From Actinobacteria bacterium UBA4719 (GTDB taxonomy: Bacteria; Actinomycetota; Actinomycetes; Actinomycetales; Dermatophilaceae), in contig DHJN01000234.1 in assembly GCA_002404345.1 (NCBI GenBank), positions 1-11,878 of the forward strand: a DNA stretch of 11,878 bases, in the 5' to 3' direction. This document shows, one piece after another, positions 1 through 7,762 of this stretch. The translations under genes were made by a program, and so were the position numbers. Within the stretch, counting starts at the first letter, position 1. Each line of letters starts with the position of its first letter. Below the pieces are notes generated by a model. It made no database searches, was not told the DNA's origin, and worked only from the letters and a program-made list of their open reading frames with translations.

Positions 1-1205
1 CCCCGTTTAAGTACGAAGAGCCCGATAACGAAGCGGTCCTTGGCGAACCGGCCACCAGGTGCGACCGGGGGTTGCACCTTGGTCATGATGTCGGCGCCTG
101 CGGCCTCCAGATCGGCCAGCAAGCCGCCCGAGCCGTAGGCTGCGTCGCCGTAGACCGCCAACGGCGCCTCTATCGTGGCAGCACCCTCGCCCTTGCTGTG
201 CGCGGTGTCCGCGGCGGCAGGCAGGTCCTGGGCCAGGAGGTCACCGGCCGAAGCCGCGTCACCGGTGTTGCCCGCAGTGACCGCTGTGGCGGTGATGACC
301 TCGGAGTCCGGGTCGATCGCGATGTGCCCCTTGTAACCATCAAAGCCGCGGGCGGAAGTCTTGTGCCCGTGCCGGGCCCCGGGATCCACCGTGGAAATCA
401 CCCGGTCTTTGGCGACCCGGCGGGCTATCCGGAACACCCCGTCGACGCCTTCGTCGAGGTCCTGACCAACCAACGTGGCCAACAACGCGCCCGCCTGGGT
501 CAGCGGGCCGTCAAGGCTGCGCCCGTCCAGCACGCCCAGCAACGACATCGCGTCCTTGGCCAGGGCATCGACCAGCACCTGCCGGGCGGCGGCGTCGTCG
601 TAGTCACAGACCGGCTTACCCGCGCCCGCGTAGTCATCCTCGCGGCGGATCACCAACCGCAGCTCGGCTTCCAGGCCGGCCCCGGCAGCCTTGAGCAAAC
701 CCCGGATGCCCGAGCGGATCAACGTGACGGTGTCCATAGTGGCCACAGCGTCATACAACGCGGTGGAGTCCAGGACCCGCTTACGCCCGACCAACCCGGC
801 CTGCCTGGCCGCCTCCAAAGTCACCTCAAAAATCCGGTCCGGCCGGGCTGAGGCGGCCAGCCGGGCCCGCATATCCACCAGCACCGTGTGCACGAACCCC
901 GGGTAGTCGAAATCAAGACCGCCCGCGGCGTACTTCCACCGGGCGTCGAATGCGAACCGGTCCACGGCCTCCCGGTCGCTGCAGCCCTCGATCCGCTGCA
1001 ACACCATCACCACCGCCACGATCATCGGCGGCACGCTGCGGCGTCCCACGTCGGTGAACAGGTCAGCGAACATCTCATCGGGGAACAACGTGAAGCACTC
1101 CCGGTGCAGCACCGCGTAGATCGAGTCCGCCGCGACCCGGCCCTCGCAGTAACTCACCGTCGAGCGCAACAGGTCACCCTGCTTCGGTGCCAGACCCAAC
1201 GTCAC
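1..1205 (-). CDS. IS1182-like transposase, 3' end cut by window edge
   Basis: The minus strand is open from 1235 down to the left edge, giving about 401 codons from a GTG at 1205. That GTG is preferred because a GGGGG tract lies 5 bases upstream. The N-terminal part carries a DUF772-like segment (IVAVVMVLQRIEGCSDREAV, then RFAFDARWKYA). The DDE nuclease part follows: LDSTALYDAV, then DPGARHGHKTSARGFDGYKG with HIAIDPDSEVITA, and VYGDAAYGSGG, each with a candidate catalytic Asp. This layout fits IS1182-family transposases of actinobacteria, which cut and join DNA ends of their own element. The part with the final Glu lies beyond the window, so activity cannot be judged. The last residues before the edge (GLFVLKR) do not look like the usual continuation, so this copy may be recombined or truncated. 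Family assignment is by motif memory, not by search. Confidence 0.82.
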   Translation of the reverse strand, partial: MTLGLAPKQGDLLRSTVSYCEGRVAADSIYAVLHRECFTLFPDEMFADLFTDVGRRSVPPMIVAVVMVLQRIEGCSDREAVDRFAFDARWKYAAGGLDFDYPGFVHTVLVDMRARLAASARPDRIFEVTLEAARQAGLVGRKRVLDSTALYDAVATMDTVTLIRSGIRGLLKAAGAGLEAELRLVIRREDDYAGAGKPVCDYDDAAARQVLVDALAKDAMSLLGVLDGRSLDGPLTQAGALLATLVGQDLDEGVDGVFRIARRVAKDRVISTVDPGARHGHKTSARGFDGYKGHIAIDPDSEVITATAVTAGNTGDAASAGDLLAQDLPAAADTAHSKGEGAATIEAPLAVYGDAAYGSGGLLADLEAAGADIMTKVQPPVAPGGRFAKDRFVIGLFVLKR

Positions 1206-1235
1206 GCGAACCCCCAACACAGACAACGAAACCCG
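1..1235 (-). mobile_element. Partial insertion sequence (IS1182-like)
   Basis: This is the minimal visible extent of the element that carries the transposase. The right-hand terminal inverted repeat and target duplication could not be identified between 1206 and 1468, and the other end lies outside the window. Bases 1206-1468 hold no convincing gene; the 87-codon minus frame at 1236-1499 has no recognisable features. Confidence 0.5.
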
Positions 1236-1468
1236 TCACTGCCATTGTCCCAAAGCGATCACATCAGCCTCGTTGGCGACACGCGAAAAACACCAGCCAC
1301 CTAGGGCGAACCAGCGCCGGCCATGAGGGGTTCGAAGACAACTGACCGTAAGTCTGAGGGTCACATCGTCCGTTCGGGCGATGGTCTCCGCAGCGCTGCC
1401 GGACGCGGCCAACACGAACGAAGCCGCCCCAAAGAAACCCGCTCCCTCACGGCCACCTGATGCTGGGG

Positions 1469-1733
1469 TCAGGGCTTCGGGCCGAGTGCCGAGTGACACT
1501 CACGCCCGAGCTCCGTGACCTGTAACGCGTAGGCGCGCGAGCTGGTCGAGAAGAAGGTCTCCGCCTCGACCGAGCTGTCACGGTCCTCCAGTAGACCGTG
1601 CCCGATCAGTGCCCCGATGATGCGGCTCTCACCATCCTGAGTTCTTGTTCGCTTTGACGAGATAGGGCACTCCGACGTCGTTGGCCGCGGCGACCTTACA
1701 CAGGACTTCCGTCTGTCGCGGTCTGATCCTCAT
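1469..1733 (-). pseudogene. Frameshifted small winged-helix-like protein gene
   Basis: An ATG at 1733, with AGGGGA about 10 bases upstream, opens a frame reading MRIRPRQTEVLCKVAAANDV and ending ...LVKANKNSGW at a TGA (1629-1631). One base off, the reading continues sensibly as ESRIIGALIGHGLLEDRDSS and ...YALQVTELGRECHSALGPKP to a TGA at 1469-1471. The total of 265 bases is 88 codons plus one, so a single extra base near 1630 explains the break. The pattern of a helix-rich start, a GLLEDRD turn and a YALQVTELGRE ending resembles winged-helix DNA-binding folds such as MarR or PadR C-terminal parts, but I do not recognise a family. It could also be a live gene with a sequencing error, or use programmed frameshifting. 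It lies between the transposase gene and the membrane protein gene, a place where decay is common. Confidence 0.5.
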
Positions 1734-1742
1734 ATGTTCATC

Positions 1743-1790
1743 GTCCCCTGCGAATGCCTGAGCGGTCACTCGGGCATTCGGACAGGACCA
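1743..1790. promoter_or_regulatory. Strong palindrome between two minus-strand genes
   Basis: The arms CGAATGCCTGAG (1751-1762) and CTCGGGCATTCG (1769-1780) pair over 12 positions with one G-T wobble and a 6-base loop. Outside them, CCTG and CAGG extend the pairing after a small bulge. It sits about 20 bases before the start of the frameshifted small gene and 90 bases after the stop of the membrane protein gene. No T tract follows on either strand, so a classic intrinsic terminator is less likely than an operator or an RNA hairpin. Confidence 0.5.
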
Positions 1791-1866
1791 GCCCCCCAAA
1801 CGACGGCTGTCAACCTCGACGGCAGTTCAGCGCCTGCAGGTTGCAGTGTGAACCGTTCGATGTCCA

Positions 1867-2703
1867 TCACGCGGCGTTACTTTGCGGCCGGATCTCCATC
1901 GTGTACCAGACATACGCCGATCCCAGCAGTACGGCGACGAAGCCGCCAAGCATCAACCAGGTGACCGGCCGGCCCGTGTCGAACTCCGTCCTCGCCCGCA
2001 CCGCCGCGATCAGCATCAACGCGACCATCAGAGCCTCGACCTGAAGCATCAGCCTGGTCGTCGTCCAACGTGGATCGAGGAACACTCCCATGCCGGCGCT
2101 GCCAAGACAGAAGATGGCGCCAACGACACGACACGTCAGCGGCGTGAGGGTCCACGGCCAGATCGCGATGACCCGCGTGGGCGCGACGTACATGACGATG
2201 CCCTGGACGAGTGCGAGCAGCCCGATCAAACCGACCATCCACCGGGTGGCGCCGCCGAGGCGGCGCTCGTCAACACCTGCCGGCGCGGCGAAACGCCGGT
2301 TGGCAAGCCAGCCACCGATGACCAGCAGCGGCGTCATGAAGTAGAGGCCGGCCCACAGCCAGAACGCGACGTGCCCATGGTTGAACTTGTCCCAATGGAC
2401 GATCGTGGCGACGCCGAGGAGCGAGGCGAACAGCGCGACGGACAGGAACCCGGTCTTCACCACGTTCCAGCGCGGCTCACGCAGCACGCGGACGAAGAAG
2501 TAGGCGCCGCCCAGGTATGCGGAGGCAAGCACCATGGGCGTCATGGTCGGGTTGATGGTCCATGCGAACAGAAGCTTCGTGTCGCCCGGGAAGAGATAGA
2601 GCACCACGAACGCGACCAGCAGAAACGGGACAATCACCAGGGACAACACGCGTGTGAAAGCAAGCACACGGTCGTCATGGGTCGCCGACAATTCCGTCGC
2701 CAT
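1867..2703 (-). CDS. Eight-TM membrane protein with duplicated halves, unknown function
   Basis: This encodes a 278-residue, strongly hydrophobic protein that I do not recognise as a named family. The ATG at 2703 is chosen because GAGG lies 5 bases upstream and the hydrophobic reading begins just after it; the longer open frame upstream (to 3264) is Arg-rich and not protein-like. About eight membrane segments are visible, near residues 15-38, 54-74, 82-104, 111-132, 153-173, 186-208, 217-236 and 248-267. The two halves resemble each other: W48-T-I-N-P with E76-P-R-W79 in the first, and W184-T-L-T-P with D210-P-R-W213 in the second. This suggests an internal duplication of a four-helix unit. 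No transporter or enzyme signature is evident. A palindromic site at 2714-2755 in its upstream region may control it. The gene is probably transcribed alone. Confidence 0.85.
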   Translation of the reverse strand: MATELSATHDDRVLAFTRVLSLVIVPFLLVAFVVLYLFPGDTKLLFAWTINPTMTPMVLASAYLGGAYFFVRVLREPRWNVVKTGFLSVALFASLLGVATIVHWDKFNHGHVAFWLWAGLYFMTPLLVIGGWLANRRFAAPAGVDERRLGGATRWMVGLIGLLALVQGIVMYVAPTRVIAIWPWTLTPLTCRVVGAIFCLGSAGMGVFLDPRWTTTRLMLQVEALMVALMLIAAVRARTEFDTGRPVTWLMLGGFVAVLLGSAYVWYTMEIRPQSNAA

Positions 2704-2713
2704 ACCAGCCTCA

Positions 2714-2755
2714 TTCAATCGACAGGACGCGGACAGGTGAGCGTTCGATTGAACG
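2714..2755. promoter_or_regulatory. Candidate operator: palindrome plus a 9-bp inverted copy
   Basis: CGTTCGATTGAACG (2742-2755) is a palindrome with 5-bp arms around GATT. TTCAATCGA at 2714-2722 is the exact inverted copy of TCGATTGAA at 2745-2753; the two are centred 31 bp apart, about three helical turns. The site overlaps possible TANNNT -10 elements on both strands (TATCGT on minus at 2753-2758, TAGGCT on plus at 2757-2762). This would suit a dimeric repressor, for example of the TetR type, acting on divergent promoters. No regulator gene is adjacent apart from the broken one at 1469-1733. Confidence 0.45.
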
Positions 2756-2866
2756 ATAGGCTGACCGGCCCGTGTCCGGGAAGGGACTCCGGAACGGCTC
2801 CGAATCTCTCCACGGGAGCGTTCGTTCCAGAAGGCGAGACAGATGTGGCAACGCGTTGTCCGAGCG

Positions 2867-2885
2867 CAGTGCATGTGTTGCACTG
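2867..2885. promoter_or_regulatory. Perfect short hairpin or operator before the Cys-rich mini-ORF
   Basis: CAGTGCA and TGCACTG are perfect inverted arms around the loop TGTGT. The element ends 26 bases before the ATG of the tiny Cys-rich ORF, so it may be a protein-binding site or part of a leader RNA structure. Confidence 0.35.
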
Positions 2886-2911
2886 GCCGCATGTCTTTGA
2901 CCGCAGCGCGA

Positions 2912-2971
2912 ATGCCGAGGCACCTGCCTGCCATGTGCGGCTGCGCCATGCGGCGTTGCTGCCCGGCCTGA
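2912..2971 (+). CDS. Possible 19-residue Cys-rich upstream ORF
   Basis: The frame reads MPRHLPAMCGCAMRRCCPA and stops at TGA 2969-2971. Four of its 19 residues are Cys, including a CC pair two residues before the end. No Shine-Dalgarno is visible, so translation would have to be leaderless, as known for some polycysteine attenuator ORFs in mycobacteria; however, no clear -10 element lies at the spacing that would require. Its position in the leader of a cysteine-dioxygenase-family gene makes a cysteine-sensing role conceivable. Chance occurrence in GC-rich DNA is the main alternative. Confidence 0.25.
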   Translation: MPRHLPAMCGCAMRRCCPA

Positions 2972-3001
2972 TCCCAGCCCAACAGCCCCGCCGACGGCAT
3001 T

Positions 3002-3028
3002 GCCTCGGCCGCCTCGGCCGCCTCGGCC
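3002..3028. repeat. Three tandem copies of a 9-mer
   Basis: GCCTCGGCC is repeated exactly three times and followed by GCCGCC. The repeat ends about 10 bases before the Shine-Dalgarno of the leader ORF at 3049. The unit contains GGCC-type self-complementarity and could add local RNA structure. Confidence 0.8.
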
Positions 3029-3048
3029 GCCGCCCCCGGAGACACACG

Positions 3049-3285
3049 ATGACCCTCGCCACCGCACTGACGGCATACCGCCTTAGCCACATCGATCTGT
3101 CCCTGACCGCCAGCGACCTCTGTCAGCGAATGCCCCCGCACCTGTGCGCGCCCGCTCGCCCGACACCCCTCAATGACCTCAGGAGCACCCGTGAACCTCG
3201 CCTCCCCAGCCACATTGGGCTCCCCCGGAATCGACCGGTTCAGCCCCGCCCAGCTGCTGCGCACCGCCCGCCTGTTCGCCTCTGA
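3049..3285 (+). CDS. Probable Cys-containing leader peptide upstream of cysteine dioxygenase
   Basis: An ATG at 3049 with GGAGA 6 bases upstream opens a 78-codon frame whose start contains RLSHIDLSLTASDLCQR (residues 11-27). The spacing H-[IV]-D-L-x4-S-x-L-C matches my recollection of the short leader peptides found upstream of sulfur-assimilation and cysteine-related genes in actinobacteria (around R-H-V-D-L-x-R-x-x-S-x-L-C). The Cys codons are at 3121-3123 and 3145-3147. Unlike the usual short leaders, this frame has no stop soon after LC. It runs through the Shine-Dalgarno and start of the dioxygenase gene (GTG at 3191) and ends at 3285, so ribosomes on it would directly affect initiation of that gene. 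The later residues are Pro/Arg-rich and probably functionless. The missing Arg after D-L and the long tail are the weak points of the match. Confidence 0.45.
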   Translation: MTLATALTAYRLSHIDLSLTASDLCQRMPPHLCAPARPTPLNDLRSTREPRLPSHIGLPRNRPVQPRPAAAHRPPVRL

Positions 3286-3682
3286 CCCGGAGCTGCCCGA
3301 CCTGGTGGATCGTCAATCAGGAGAGCGTCATTGGGTCGAGCTCGACTCCAGTCCCTATCTCCAGATCTGGCTCCACTCCTGGCCCGCAGGGACCCACACC
3401 GGATGGCATGACCATGGCGAGTCCGCGGGTGCTTTCCTCACTGTCAGCGGCACCCTGCTGGAACAGACCGCACAGAGCGACCGGCGCACAGACCGGACGC
3501 TGATCGCCGGCGAGGGGCGGTCCTTCGGGCCGAACCACGTTCATCACGTCGCCAACGTCGGGGTCGAGACCGCCCTGTCCGTGCACCTCTACACCCCTCG
3601 CCTCACCACCATGACGCGGTATGCCGTAACCCCAGCAGGGTTGCAGCCAAAGGGAGTCGACCAAGTTGGTGCGCGCTCGTGA
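3191..3682 (+). CDS. Cysteine dioxygenase family protein
   Basis: This is a cupin-fold, non-haem iron dioxygenase of 163 residues, which would oxidise the thiol of cysteine (or a similar thiol) to a sulfinate in the cytosol. The iron-binding motif is HTGWHDHGESAG, with H73 and H75. The third ligand is probably H118 within NHVHHVAN, and SVHLYTPRLTTMTRY completes the family pattern. The GTG at 3191 is chosen over the ATG at 3173 because AGGAG lies 5 bases upstream of it. The family is usually 160-200 residues in bacteria, so it looks complete. Upstream lies a candidate Cys leader ORF that overlaps its start. Downstream, tdh follows after 58 bases. Other thiol dioxygenases of this fold use 3-mercaptopropionate, so the substrate is not certain. 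Confidence 0.85.
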   Translation: MNLASPATLGSPGIDRFSPAQLLRTARLFASDPELPDLVDRQSGERHWVELDSSPYLQIWLHSWPAGTHTGWHDHGESAGAFLTVSGTLLEQTAQSDRRTDRTLIAGEGRSFGPNHVHHVANVGVETALSVHLYTPRLTTMTRYAVTPAGLQPKGVDQVGARS

Positions 3683-3740
3683 TCGACGCGTCATCCTGAT
3701 CCGGCCTGCCGTCGGGTAGGACGTCTGCGAGGATCGGGCC

Positions 3741-4778
3741 ATGAGAGCTTTGGTGAAGCCCATCGCAGGTCCCGGACTTGAGCTGATGGAGCGTCCCGAG
3801 CCGGCGGTCGGCCCCGATGACGTGAAGATCCGGGTCCAGCGGGCTGGGCTGTGTGGCACGGACCTGCACCTCGAGCAGTGGGACGACTGGGCCGCATCCG
3901 TAGTCAAGCCGCCCCTGGTGATCGGTCATGAGTTCTTCGGCGAGGTCGTCGAGATCGGCAAGGACGTCACCTCGGTGCAGGTCGGCCAGAAGGCCTCGGG
4001 AGAGGGACATGTGGTCTGCGGGACCTGCCGCAACTGCCGGGCCGGCCGGCGCCACGTGTGCATCCGGACGTCAAGCGTGGGAGTCAACCGCGACGGTGCG
4101 TTCGCCGACTACGTGGTGATCCCGGCAGGCAACGCGTGGGTGCAGCCCGAAAACATGGACCCCGACCTCGGCGCGGTGTTCGACCCGCTGGGCAATGCGG
4201 TCCACACGACTTTGTCTTTCCCCCTGGCGGGTGAGGACGTCGTGGTCACCGGAGCCGGCCCGATCGGAGTCATGGCGGCCGCCATCGCGCGGCATGTGGG
4301 AGCGCGCCATGTCGTGGTCACCGACGTCTCGGACTACCGGCTGGAGCTGGCCAAGGCTGCGGGTGCGGACCTGACCGTCAACGTGTCGCGCACGACATTG
4401 GCGCAGGCTCAGCGCGAGCTCGGCATGCGCGAGGGCTTCGACATCGGGCTCGAGATGTCCGGCAGCCCATTGGCCATGGAGGAGATGATCAACAACCTCA
4501 ACCACGGTGCACGGGTGGCGATGCTTGGGCTGCCGAAGGACCCGTTCGCCATCGACTGGGGCAAGGTGATCACGCACATGATCACCATCAAGGGCATCTA
4601 CGGCCGCGAGATGTACGACACCTGGTACGCCATGAGCGCGATGCTGGCGACGTCACCCGCGCTGCGGGAGGCCGTCCTCTCGGTGATCACGCACCGCTTC
4701 CCTGCCGAGCAGTGGCCGGAGGCCTTTGCTGCCGCCCGGTCCGGGCAGTGCGGCAAGGTCGTCCTGGACTGGAGCTGA
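3741..4778 (+). CDS. tdh: L-threonine 3-dehydrogenase
   Basis: This is a zinc-dependent medium-chain dehydrogenase of 345 residues (the E. coli enzyme has 341). It oxidises L-threonine with NAD+ to 2-amino-3-ketobutyrate. Visible ligands are C38 (AGLCGTDLH), H63 and E64 (GHEFFG) for the catalytic zinc, and C93, C96, C99 and C107 ([15 protein letters not shown]) for the structural zinc. The nucleotide-binding GxGxxG is G171-A-G-P-I-G176. GHVVCG and the C-terminal GKVVLDWS agree with Tdh. The ATG at 3741 follows GAGGA at good spacing. kbl, which handles its unstable product, starts 86 bases downstream; together they form the threonine-to-glycine route. Other MDR alcohol or sorbitol dehydrogenases are made unlikely by the kbl neighbour. 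Confidence 0.95.
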   Translation: MRALVKPIAGPGLELMERPEPAVGPDDVKIRVQRAGLCGTDLHLEQWDDWAASVVKPPLVIGHEFFGEVVEIGKDVTSVQVGQKASGEGHVVCGTCRNCRAGRRHVCIRTSSVGVNRDGAFADYVVIPAGNAWVQPENMDPDLGAVFDPLGNAVHTTLSFPLAGEDVVVTGAGPIGVMAAAIARHVGARHVVVTDVSDYRLELAKAAGADLTVNVSRTTLAQAQRELGMREGFDIGLEMSGSPLAMEEMINNLNHGARVAMLGLPKDPFAIDWGKVITHMITIKGIYGREMYDTWYAMSAMLATSPALREAVLSVITHRFPAEQWPEAFAAARSGQCGKVVLDWS

Positions 4779-4864
4779 CCTGCGGCACCGTCGACGCTGA
4801 CCGCGACTGAACACCACTCACACCTCACGCGATACGACTCACGACTCAGGAAGAGAGACCCCCG

Positions 4865-6038
<1,174 letters not shown>

Positions 6039-6064
<26 letters not shown>

Positions 6065-7406
6065 CCAGCCGGAGGCCTCCCCGGGGTCGCAGCGTAACGA
6101 AAGCGTTGCATTCTGGTCGTTTCCAGCCGCTCGGCAGCGTGGCGACGTGGTCGCGAAGTAGCTCCACCAGCAAGATCGTGAGCTCGACCAGGGCGAAGTC
6201 ACGACCAATGCACAACCGCGGTCCGAGGCCGAACGGAACATAGTCCGGTCGGGCCTGAGTGGACATCTCGCGCAGGAAGCGCTCTGGTCGAAACTCGTGG
6301 GGGTCCGGCCAGGACGTGGCGTTGCGATGCAGGAGCCACGGGCTGATGATGGCGAGCGTTCCGGCTGGAACCGCCTGTCCCCCAACTGAATCCGCTTGCG
6401 TCGCCTTGCGGGTGAGGACCCACCCCGGCGGGAAGAGCCGCAACGACTCGTCCACGACGGCTCGCGTCCACGGGAGCTGCTCTCGACCTCGAAACGATAT
6501 CCTCTCGCCAGCCGCGCGCGCTTCAGCACGCAGCCGCTGCTGTGCCTCGGGGTGCTCGGCGAGGAGCATGAGCGCCCAGGTCAGGGCCGACGCAACGGTC
6601 TCGTGGCCAGCAACGACCATGGTGACGAGCTCGTCGCGGATCGCGTCGTCCGGCAGGCCCGCCGCGACCAGCAACCCCAACAGATCGGTATCGCGTTCGC
6701 TCACCCCACGCGCGCGGCGATCGGTGACCAGCCGCCGGCAGATATCGTCGAGGGAAGCAACGCACACGCGCAGCCGGCGGTTCACCGAGGTTGGCACCCA
6801 CGACGGCCACGGCAGCGAACGGCCTTGTGCGACAACGAGTTCGGCTGCCTCGTCGGTGGCGCGAACGAGCTCCTCAGTGACGTCGCTGAGGTCAGCCAGG
6901 TCAGCCAGGTCACAGTCAAACAGGGCCTTACCGACCACGTCCAGGGTGATCCGCATCGAAAGCGTGTCGACGTCGACCATCACCCCTCCAGCCGCAAGAT
7001 CCGGCAGATGCGCAAAGGAGTCGACCACCCTCCGCCCTGCCTCCGCGACGCTGACGCCGATCGCGTCAATGCGACTGTGGTGGAAGGCCGGCGCCGCGAT
7101 TCGGCGGCGGCCCAGCCAGCGGTCATCCGAGACCGCCAGCAGCCCGGGGCCGGTCACCGTCGCCAGGGCGAGGTACTGGAACGTCGCCTTGGACCAGTTG
7201 CGGGCATTGCCCTGCAGGACGTAGCGCACGGCCTCTGGATCGCTCAGCAGCAACGTCGGCGCGCCTGGCACCGGGAAGGCGACCAGGTCGCCATACCGGC
7301 TCTGTGTCCGTTCGAGAAACGTGAGCGGATCGGAGCGGATGGCGCGGAACCCGCGGGCCATCTCCCACAGACCCGGTCCCGGCAGCCCCAAGGTGTGGGT
7401 GAGCAT
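6039..7406 (-). CDS. Cytochrome P450
   Basis: This is a complete, soluble bacterial P450 of 455 residues. It shows W97-LGRRR in helix C, the I-helix oxygen-activation motif AGHET (266-270), E320-S-L-R323 of the ExxR motif, PERF (374-377) and the haem loop [10 protein letters not shown] (392-401) with C399 as the thiolate ligand. The substrate cannot be told from sequence. The family monooxygenates fatty acids, terpenes or secondary metabolites using electrons from a ferredoxin or diflavin partner, and no such partner gene is in the window. It starts only 14 bases after the stop of the GroES-like gene, so it is probably the last gene of a DUF3618-groES-like-P450 operon. The ATG at 7406 has only a weak Shine-Dalgarno (GAGG 12 bases upstream), which suggests reliance on translation from the gene before it. 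Confidence 0.95.
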
Positions 7407-7420
7407 GGTCCGTGGAGACC

Positions 7421-7762
7421 TCAGAGGTAGAGCCCGGTCTGTTCGACCTCGACCCGCGGCGCTGCCACCGCGTGGATGTCACGCTCCCGCAGCAGGACGT
7501 ATCCCTTGCTCTGCAGCTCGACCTCGGCCCGATCCTGGGGGTCATAGAGAACTCGGTCGCCGACCTGGACCTGCCGCACGTGCTGACCGATCGCCACCAC
7601 CGCGGCCCAGGCCAGGCGCTTGCCGATGCTGGCGGTCGCGGGGATCACCAGACCACCGCCGGTCTGACGTTCGCCGGCTTCACCCTCGGTCGAGGCGAGC
7701 ACCCGATCGTGCAGCATCCGGATGGGCAGGCGCTCGTGGCCCGAGGTAGCGCTCTCAGCCAC
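7421..7762 (-). CDS. GroES-like co-chaperonin family protein
   Basis: The frame encodes a Cpn10-fold protein: MLHDRVL at the start of the fold, a mobile-loop-like stretch ERQTGGGLVIPATAS with the GGLVIP hydrophobic contact, VQVGDRVLYDPQDRAEVEL, then YVLLRERDIHAV. It is 113 residues from the GTG at 7762, which overlaps the stop of the DUF3618 gene by 8 bases and implies coupled translation. An ATG at 7717 would give 98 residues, the usual GroES size, but neither start has a clear Shine-Dalgarno. It differs from housekeeping GroES in its N- and C-terminal extensions (C-terminus EVEQTGLYL). No groEL is nearby, so it is probably an accessory paralogue that either works with a GroEL encoded elsewhere or has taken another role. 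Confidence 0.85.
   Translation of the reverse strand: MAESATSGHERLPIRMLHDRVLASTEGEAGERQTGGGLVIPATASIGKRLAWAAVVAIGQHVRQVQVGDRVLYDPQDRAEVELQSKGYVLLRERDIHAVAAPRVEVEQTGLYL

Larger units (their letters stand above)
2704..3048. other. Regulatory gap between membrane protein and cysteine dioxygenase genes
   Basis: This 345-base stretch has no large gene. It holds an operator-like palindrome pair (2714-2755), a 7-bp-arm hairpin (2867-2885), a 19-codon Cys-rich frame (2912-2971) and three exact copies of a 9-mer (3002-3028). It is followed by the SD (GGAGA) of the leader ORF that starts at 3049. The long frames crossing it on both strands are Arg/Pro-rich shadows. Confidence 0.6.

Noticed and set aside
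72..1304. Plus-strand frames (72-851, 691-906, 888-1304)
   Set aside because: They are antisense to the transposase gene, whose motifs are clear on the minus strand.
2704..3264. N-terminal extension of the membrane protein to a start at 3264
   Set aside because: The extra 187 residues are low-complexity Arg/Ala/Gly/Pro sequence, and the ATG at 2703 has a proper Shine-Dalgarno followed directly by the hydrophobic protein.
2741..3264. Missed protein gene in the gap before the dioxygenase gene
   Set aside because: All frames longer than about 100 codons here are Arg/Pro/Ser-rich without motifs; the stretch is better explained as regulatory.
1882..3285. 467-codon plus-strand open frame opposite the membrane protein gene
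   Set aside because: It is rich in His, Arg, Gln and Pro with no domain, and is the antisense shadow of the hydrophobic minus-strand protein. Only the last 78 codons (from 3049) are kept as a possible leader ORF.
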